DNA of 11,295 bases from Acidobacteria bacterium UBA6911 (GTDB lineage: Bacteria > Acidobacteriota > UBA6911), in NCBI GenBank assembly GCA_002451015.1, contig DKBB01000218.1, positions 7,284 to 18,578 on the forward strand, read 5' to 3'. Made by a program: the position numbers and the translations under genes. Below are positions 6,450-11,295 of the stretch, one piece after another. The notes under the pieces were generated by a model. The model ran no database searches, was not told the DNA's origin, and saw only the letters and a program-made list of their open reading frames with translations. How positions within the stretch are numbered: the stretch's first letter is position 1; each line of letters begins with the position of its first letter.

Positions 6450-6488
6450 CAATAAAACCAATCCTCTGTACCGCTGCTGTATGAAACC

Positions 6489-6518
6489 GTCCTTAATATT
6501 CCTGGTGAATATTAGGAC
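6489..6518. promoter_or_regulatory. Operator-like palindrome or 5' UTR hairpin before the permease
   Basis: TAATATTC (6494-6501) and GAATATTA (6507-6514) form a perfect 21-bp palindrome with the 5-nt centre CTGGT. GTCC (6489-6492) and GGAC (6515-6518) lengthen it to 12 paired bases per arm, with one unpaired T at 6493. It ends 36 nt before the permease ATG. As DNA it has the size of a dimeric regulator site; as RNA it would be a stable hairpin in the leader. The regulator is not known. Confidence 0.5.
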
Positions 6519-6554
6519 TGTGAGAAATGCAGGCTGGAAAGGTGGTTATCCGCA

Positions 6555-8099
6555 ATGCCGCAACCACGATATCGCTGGGCGCAATGGGGCGACCTGAATG
6601 CGTTTTTCGGACTCATGCTTGATAATGTTACGAATCTCGTCCTTCTTACCGGGATTCTCGTCGGTGTTTTTGGATACCCGACCGACAAAGTTTTCAGCCT
6701 CATGATACCCGGCACGGCGCTGGGGGTTCTCTTCGGGGATGTCCTGTACACGTGGATGGCATTCCGCCTGGCAAAACGTTCCGGAAGGACCGACGTTACT
6801 GCAATGCCACTGGGGCTGGACACTCCCTCAACCGTCGGTATCGCCACGGCCGTCCTCGGCCCCGTCTACATCGAAACAAAAGATGCCGTTTTGACCTGGC
6901 AGGTGGGGATGGCGACCCTCATGATCATCGGCATCTTTAAAATCGTTCTTTCCTTCTTTGGCGACTGGGTGCGTTCCCATATTCCGAAAGCGGGACTGCT
7001 CGGGTCCCTGGCCGGGATAGGCATTACACTACTGGCATTTTTCCCGATTATGAAGATCTTCTCCGCTCCGGTTGCCGGAATCGCCGCGTTGGGAATTATC
7101 CTGTATTCCATCATAGCCCGTCGTCCTCTGCCGTTTAAAATACCCGGAGCATTCCTGGCCGTCGCGGTCGGCTGTTTTCTCTACTACCTGATGGGAGGAT
7201 TCGGCATTCTGGGAGCGCAAAGTTCGCTCCCCTCGATTGAATTTCACCCCGCTTTTCCTTTTCCTACCGTCGGTTTCATCCACGGACTGGGCAAAGCGGT
7301 TTCCTACCTGCCGATCGCCTTCCCCTTCGCATTGATTACCATCCTTGGAGGCATCAATAACACCGAAAGCGCGCGTGTCGCAGGAGACGCGTATCGGACG
7401 CGGAGCATTCTTCTAGTCGAAGCATTCGCCACAGTTGTTGCAGCCCTGTTCGGCGGCGTCGCCCAGTCCACCCCCTATATCGGGCATCCCGCCTATAAAG
7501 CCATGGGAGGACGGGCGGCCTATACCCTGGCAACCGGCCTTTTCATCGGGATCGGAGGCGCTCTTGGAATGATGTCCTTTGTCGTCGAGCTGATTCCCGA
7601 AGCCGTTATCACCCCGATTCTTCTGTTTGTGGGTATCGAGATTATTGCCCAGGCCTTCGTCGAATCCCCCCGGAAACACGCGCCGGCCGTCGCCTTTGCC
7701 ATCATTCCCAGCGTCGGTTACCTCGTTCTTACCTATACCGACAGTTTGCTGGACAAGCTGGATCCGTCGATTCTTATTCCCGATGCGCTGGCGGCCGAAC
7801 AAATCATTCTGCGTGCCGTCGGCCATGGATTCATCCTGACGGCGATCCTCTGGGGCGGGTTGCTCGCCGAACTTATCGATGGGAAAATACGGAGCGCTGC
7901 CGCATACCTTTTTGCCGGTGCGGCCTGCACCCTGTTCGGTCTTATTCATTCCGTAATCCCCTCCGGCGAAATCTATCTGCCGTGGAACGTCAACAGCTAC
8001 TTCGTATGGCAAATTGCGCTTGGATACATCCTGGTCGGCATCGGGTTTCTGGCAACATCTTACTTCTTCAAAAGAGATCCAAATGATGCAATAGTATAG
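6555..8099 (+). CDS. NCS2-family permease, AzgA-like purine/nucleobase transporter
   Basis: A 514-residue inner-membrane transporter with about 12-14 hydrophobic segments, predicted to bring in a nucleobase, most likely a purine, by proton symport. Family marks are 'TDVTAMPLGLDTPS' at 79-92, 'GGINNTESARVAGDAY' at 265-280 (E271 at the place of the substrate-binding acidic residue in NCS2 proteins), and 'GGVAQSTPYIGHPAYKAMGGR' around 300-320, which parallels the AzgA signature between helices 10 and 11. The C-terminal 'IVELIP'-like and 'FVGIEII' helices also fit. The length exceeds typical AzgA proteins (about 430-450) by a longer C-terminal membrane part (430-505). The ATG at 6555 follows AAAGGTGG (6538-6545). 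Upstream are an operator-like palindrome (6489-6518) and direct repeats; downstream a flippase gene follows after 45 nt. The exact substrate cannot be told from the sequence. Confidence 0.85.
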   Translation: MPQPRYRWAQWGDLNAFFGLMLDNVTNLVLLTGILVGVFGYPTDKVFSLMIPGTALGVLFGDVLYTWMAFRLAKRSGRTDVTAMPLGLDTPSTVGIATAVLGPVYIETKDAVLTWQVGMATLMIIGIFKIVLSFFGDWVRSHIPKAGLLGSLAGIGITLLAFFPIMKIFSAPVAGIAALGIILYSIIARRPLPFKIPGAFLAVAVGCFLYYLMGGFGILGAQSSLPSIEFHPAFPFPTVGFIHGLGKAVSYLPIAFPFALITILGGINNTESARVAGDAYRTRSILLVEAFATVVAALFGGVAQSTPYIGHPAYKAMGGRAAYTLATGLFIGIGGALGMMSFVVELIPEAVITPILLFVGIEIIAQAFVESPRKHAPAVAFAIIPSVGYLVLTYTDSLLDKLDPSILIPDALAAEQIILRAVGHGFILTAILWGGLLAELIDGKIRSAAAYLFAGAACTLFGLIHSVIPSGEIYLPWNVNSYFVWQIALGYILVGIGFLATSYFFKRDPNDAIV

Positions 8100-8144
8100 G
8101 CGGTTTCGCGATAGGATTATCTGAATTCTTATAAAAGCAGGCTC

Positions 8145-9713
8145 ATGACGCATTCGCTTCAGAAAAAAATCGGCATTGCATCGCTGATAATGATGGGTTC
8201 GGTCTTTGTAAGCCGGGTTATCGGGCTTTTCCGGGAGATGGCCGTCGCCTACGTCGGCGGTGTAGATGTTTCGGTGGATGCCTATGTAAACGCCTTCATG
8301 ATCCCGGAAATTTTCAACCACATACTAGCCAGTGGCTTTCTTTCGGTCACCTTCATACCGATTTTTTCCGGCTACCTGGCCCGCAACCGAGAAGATGATG
8401 GATGGCGCGTCTTTAAAATTATTCTCAACAGTTCCGGAATTCTGCTGTTGTTACTGATCGCGATCGGAATGATTTTTACGCCTGAACTCATCAACATCGC
8501 GGCCAAGGGCAATGACGATCCTGAATTTCGCAGCCAGGTTGTCCGAATGACACGGATTATCATTCCCGCCCAGTTGTTTCACTTGACCGGCGGACTGTTT
8601 ATGGCCGTTCAATTTTCCAAAGAAAAGTTCCTGATTCCGGCGTTATCGCCGCTCGTTTACAACCTGGGAATCATTATCGGTGGCCTGGTATTGAAACCTT
8701 TCATCGGAATGGAAGGTTTCTGCTGGGGAGTTCTTGCCGGTGCTTTCCTGGGTCCATTTCTACTACAAATGTGGGGTGCTGCCAGGGTGGGTATGTCATA
8801 CAACCTGAGTTTCGGTTTTCGCCACCCGGATTTTATTAAGTATATAAGGCTGACATTGCCTCTGATGCTTGGCTTATCCATGATGTTTTCCCTGGAAGTC
8901 TTATTCAAATATTTCGGGAATTTTCTTCCGGAGGGAAGCGTTGCCGCGCTCAATTACAGCAAAATAATCCTGCTCATCCCCGTAGGACTTTTCGGACAGG
9001 CTATAGGACAGGCCTCTTACCCTTTCATGGCGCACCTGGCAGTTGAAAACCGCATATCGGAAATGAACCGGCTGATAAATACGGCCTTGCGTTACATATC
9101 CCTTGTTATTCCATTTTCGGTAGTGCTCATCATCGTAAGGCAGGAACTGGTTCAGATTCTTTTACAAAGAGGTGAATTTGACGCCGGGGCAACGACACTG
9201 ACCGCAAGCGTTCTTGTATTTATGTTACCCGGAGCATTTGCCTTATCCGCCTACACGATCGTGGTCCGTGGGTACTACGCAACACAAAACACATTATACC
9301 CGGCGGTGTTCGGTTCTATCGCCGTCCTTTGCAGCCTGCCCGTGTACTGGTTGGGAATGCAATGGTTCGGAGCCCGGGGTGTGGCGCTGGCTGTATCCAT
9401 ATCCGTAATAGCCCAGGTCGTGCTTCTCTACATGCTCTGGAACCGGAGAACAGGCAACAGGGAAAGCCGCAGCGTATACTACCTTTATGCAAAAATAATA
9501 CTTATCGGCATTCCTATCGGCATACTGGCGGAATGGTTCCGGCAATGGGCTTTTGCCGGAACCGAAAGTATCGGATTTGCTAAGGCGCTGTGGATCTGCT
9601 TTTTTGTCGGCGCGGGTTACAGCCTGTTGTTTATCGGCATCGGCTACCTGATGAAAATCGAAGAAATCAAAATGCTTATACAGAAGTTTCTACACCGCAA
9701 ACCACTTCTTTAG
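8145..9713 (+). CDS. MurJ/MviN-family lipid flippase, divergent
   Basis: A 522-residue membrane protein of the MOP superfamily, with about 14 hydrophobic segments and usual MurJ length. MurJ moves lipid II across the inner membrane for peptidoglycan synthesis. The start matches the family: 'SRVIGLFREM' (23-32; R24 and R30 align with E. coli R18 and R24), 'VDAYVNAF' (44-51; D45 aligns with D39) and 'SGFLSVTFIPIFSGY' (63-77). By my hand alignment, E. coli R52-R53 are N58-H59 here, E57 is S63, and the TM8 Asp-Arg containing R270 is replaced by K273-I274. These residues matter for lipid II flipping in E. coli, so this may be a paralogue for another polyprenyl-linked sugar. The ATG at 8145 has only a weak AGG (8139-8141) 3 nt before it, which suggests low or coupled translation with the permease 45 nt upstream. 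Confidence 0.87.
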   Translation: MTHSLQKKIGIASLIMMGSVFVSRVIGLFREMAVAYVGGVDVSVDAYVNAFMIPEIFNHILASGFLSVTFIPIFSGYLARNREDDGWRVFKIILNSSGILLLLLIAIGMIFTPELINIAAKGNDDPEFRSQVVRMTRIIIPAQLFHLTGGLFMAVQFSKEKFLIPALSPLVYNLGIIIGGLVLKPFIGMEGFCWGVLAGAFLGPFLLQMWGAARVGMSYNLSFGFRHPDFIKYIRLTLPLMLGLSMMFSLEVLFKYFGNFLPEGSVAALNYSKIILLIPVGLFGQAIGQASYPFMAHLAVENRISEMNRLINTALRYISLVIPFSVVLIIVRQELVQILLQRGEFDAGATTLTASVLVFMLPGAFALSAYTIVVRGYYATQNTLYPAVFGSIAVLCSLPVYWLGMQWFGARGVALAVSISVIAQVVLLYMLWNRRTGNRESRSVYYLYAKIILIGIPIGILAEWFRQWAFAGTESIGFAKALWICFFVGAGYSLLFIGIGYLMKIEEIKMLIQKFLHRKPLL

Positions 9714-9781
9714 TAAAATACTTCCATAAAGTAGCTCTCGGGTGACGGGTTACATATTATTGCCAGCGGAGTTCATAAACA

Positions 9782-11295
9782 GTGTCGACAGAGAGGGAAA
9801 AGACCGAACGGCTTCTTCGTAAAATCGAGGGCCTCCGGTCGCGGGTGGCATCCCTGGAAAAGAAAGAACCTCCCGATACCGGACAACCGGCCGGCGGCAA
9901 CGGTCCGCAGTCCGATACGACCGAAAGAAGACCGGGTTCCCTGACATCTGAAGACAGAGAACGGACCAGCAGGGCGCTGCTGAATGCAACGGCCGATTCC
10001 GCTCTGCTGATCGACAAAAACGGCATCATCATCGATGCGAACAAGAATTTGGCCGCTTCCCTGGGGAAATCCCGTGAAAGAATCCTTGGAACCGTAATCT
10101 ACGATTATTTTCCTCCCAATTTAACGGAACAGAGAAGAAGAAAAGAATTTGAAGCCGCCCGGGAAAAAAAATTAGTCCGTTTTGAGGACTATCGGAACGA
10201 ACGCTGGATGGAGAACAGCGTTTATCCGGTTTTCGATTCTCATGGGGAGCTGGTTCAATTCGCTATCTTTTCACACGACATTACGCACAGAAAAGAGATC
10301 GAACACGCGCTGAAACAGGAGCGGGATAAAACAAACACCTACTTGGATTTAGCGGAAGTTATCCTGATGGCTCTGGACAAGAATGGACATATAACGCTGA
10401 TTAACCGGAAAGGATGCAATCTTCTTGGATACAGCCACCACCAGTTAGTAGGAAAAAATTTTTTCAATACATTTATTCCCGACGGTTTAAAAACCAAAAT
10501 ACGAGAGGTCTTCCAGGATATCCTGGAGGAAAAGTCCCCTTTGCAGGAATATTATGAAAATCCGATCCTGACTAAATCCGGAGAGCAGAAAATTATTGCC
10601 TGGCACAATACGGTTTTAAGGAATGAAACCGGAAAAATAACCGGCACACTCAGTTCAGGAGAAGACATTACCAAGCGGAAGATGACGGAAAAGGCTCTCC
10701 GGGAAAGCGAACGATACTACAGAACCCTCTTTGAATCGGCAAGCGACACAATTTTCATAATGGAAGACGTTTCCTTCCTCGAATGCAATCAACAGGCCTT
10801 AAACCTGTTCCGTTGCTCCCGGGAACACTTGCTTGGGAAAAATCCAATGGATTTTTCTCCACCCTTTCAGCCCGATGGACAGGATTCCAGAGAAAAGGCC
10901 AACCGCATAATAGAAAAGGTCAGAAAGGGCCTCCCCCAATCCTTCGAATGGCGGCACCGAAGACCGGACGGCGGATTGTTTGATGCGGAAGTGCATCTGG
11001 CTCCTTTAAACCTCAAGGATCAAAAAAGATTTATCGCCGTTGTCCGGGATATCACGGAACGCAAGAAAGCGGAAGAATTGCTGAATAATGCCCTGGCTGA
11101 AGTTCGCCGGATGAAGGAAGCGGCGGAAGCGAAAAACATCTATCTTTTCAAAGAAATCCAGATAGCACGTCAGCACGGGGATATTATTGGTCAAAGCGAA
11201 TCCATAAAATCCGTACTTGCTTTAGCCGAGCAGGTGGCCAAGACCGACTCGACCGTGCTTATTCTTGGAGAAACCGGCACGGGCAAGGAACTGCT
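9782..11295 (+). CDS. Sigma-54-dependent regulator with three PAS domains, 3' part missing
   Basis: 504 complete codons are visible; the frame runs open to the window end. The product is a bacterial enhancer-binding protein expected to remodel sigma-54 RNA polymerase by ATP hydrolysis. An N-terminal coiled coil (1-28) and a Gly/Pro-rich linker come first. PAS domains follow at about 62-172, 180-303 and 308-430; the second and third end in 'DITKRK' and 'DITERK', the usual PAC ends. A helical linker (428-458) leads to 'IIGQSESIKSVLALAEQVA' (468-486) and the Walker A GETGTGKE (496-503), the FhlA/NtrC-type AAA+ start. There is no receiver domain, so sensing is by PAS ligands. The GTG at 9782 is chosen because an in-frame TAA lies at 9776-9778 and GGAG (9768-9771) is 10 nt upstream. 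The missing part should hold GAFTGA and a helix-turn-helix. It lies 68 nt after the flippase gene. Confidence 0.92.
   Translation, partial: MSTEREKTERLLRKIEGLRSRVASLEKKEPPDTGQPAGGNGPQSDTTERRPGSLTSEDRERTSRALLNATADSALLIDKNGIIIDANKNLAASLGKSRERILGTVIYDYFPPNLTEQRRRKEFEAAREKKLVRFEDYRNERWMENSVYPVFDSHGELVQFAIFSHDITHRKEIEHALKQERDKTNTYLDLAEVILMALDKNGHITLINRKGCNLLGYSHHQLVGKNFFNTFIPDGLKTKIREVFQDILEEKSPLQEYYENPILTKSGEQKIIAWHNTVLRNETGKITGTLSSGEDITKRKMTEKALRESERYYRTLFESASDTIFIMEDVSFLECNQQALNLFRCSREHLLGKNPMDFSPPFQPDGQDSREKANRIIEKVRKGLPQSFEWRHRRPDGGLFDAEVHLAPLNLKDQKRFIAVVRDITERKKAEELLNNALAEVRRMKEAAEAKNIYLFKEIQIARQHGDIIGQSESIKSVLALAEQVAKTDSTVLILGETGTGKEL

Larger units (their letters stand above)
5783..6554. 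other. Gene-poor divergent region rich in inverted repeats
   Basis: About 770 nt separate the divergent acetyltransferase and permease genes. I see no recognisable protein. Small open frames exist (plus 5819-6064, plus 6175-6369, minus 6126-6461), but they lack good ribosome sites and family motifs, and two overlap on opposite strands. The stretch instead carries many inverted repeats: 5943-5957 (AGGGA/TCCCT), 5991-6046, 6050-6086, 6106-6124 (TTTACA/TGTAAA), 6182-6198 (CCGTT/AACGG), 6253-6323 and 6489-6518. No tRNA, SRP RNA, tmRNA or RNase P signature was found. Confidence 0.6.

Noticed and set aside
5783..6554. tRNA, SRP RNA, tmRNA, RNase P RNA or cyclic-di-GMP riboswitch
   Set aside because: Searched by eye on both strands for the T-loop, SRP apical loop, tmRNA ends, RNase P core and GEMM core; none was convincing.
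7413..8321. 302-codon frame on the minus strand
   Set aside because: It lies antisense to the permease and flippase genes, has low-complexity charged composition, and mirrors their codon pattern.

Overview
The window reads as a piece of the chromosome of a Gram-negative, probably anaerobic, deltaproteobacterium-like organism (Syntrophales or a relative is my guess). This is inferred from gene types, not from a marker gene: a DUF2914-type secreted protein, a periplasmic MltD-like transglycosylase, a sigma-54 activator with an FhlA-like AAA+ start, and moderate GC with well-formed Shine-Dalgarno sites. No rRNA, tRNA, transposase, integrase, phage gene or CRISPR array was seen.

Left part (1-4381): a truncated DUF2914 protein on the minus strand diverges from a plus-strand run of envelope-quality genes. 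These are an M48 metalloprotease whose N-terminus looks like TatA (442-1197), a multi-membrane Ste24-type M48 protease with its own good promoter (1411-2658), and a lytic murein transglycosylase with LysM (2888-4381).

Middle part (4382-6554): after the transglycosylase come a 3' hairpin, a promoter with a perfect -35 box, and a strong intrinsic terminator that overlaps an alternative hairpin. Then follows a SlyD-type FKBP prolyl isomerase (4628-5050), convergent with a GNAT acetyltransferase on the minus strand (5171-5764). Next is a gene-poor stretch of about 790 bases rich in inverted repeats, including a 19-bp stem whose G-U pairs point to a plus-strand RNA, and a 21-bp operator-like palindrome near the next gene.

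Right part (6555-11295): three plus-strand genes with short gaps (45 and 68 nt), possibly one operon: an NCS2/AzgA-like purine-type permease, a MurJ/MviN-family flippase that lacks several of the charged residues important in E. coli MurJ, and a sigma-54-dependent regulator with three PAS domains, cut by the window edge in its Walker A motif.

No complete new defence or biosynthetic system is evident. The most interesting points are the TatA-like/M48 fusion, the attenuator-like element before the FKBP gene, the structured RNA candidate at 5991-6086 and the divergent MurJ paralogue.
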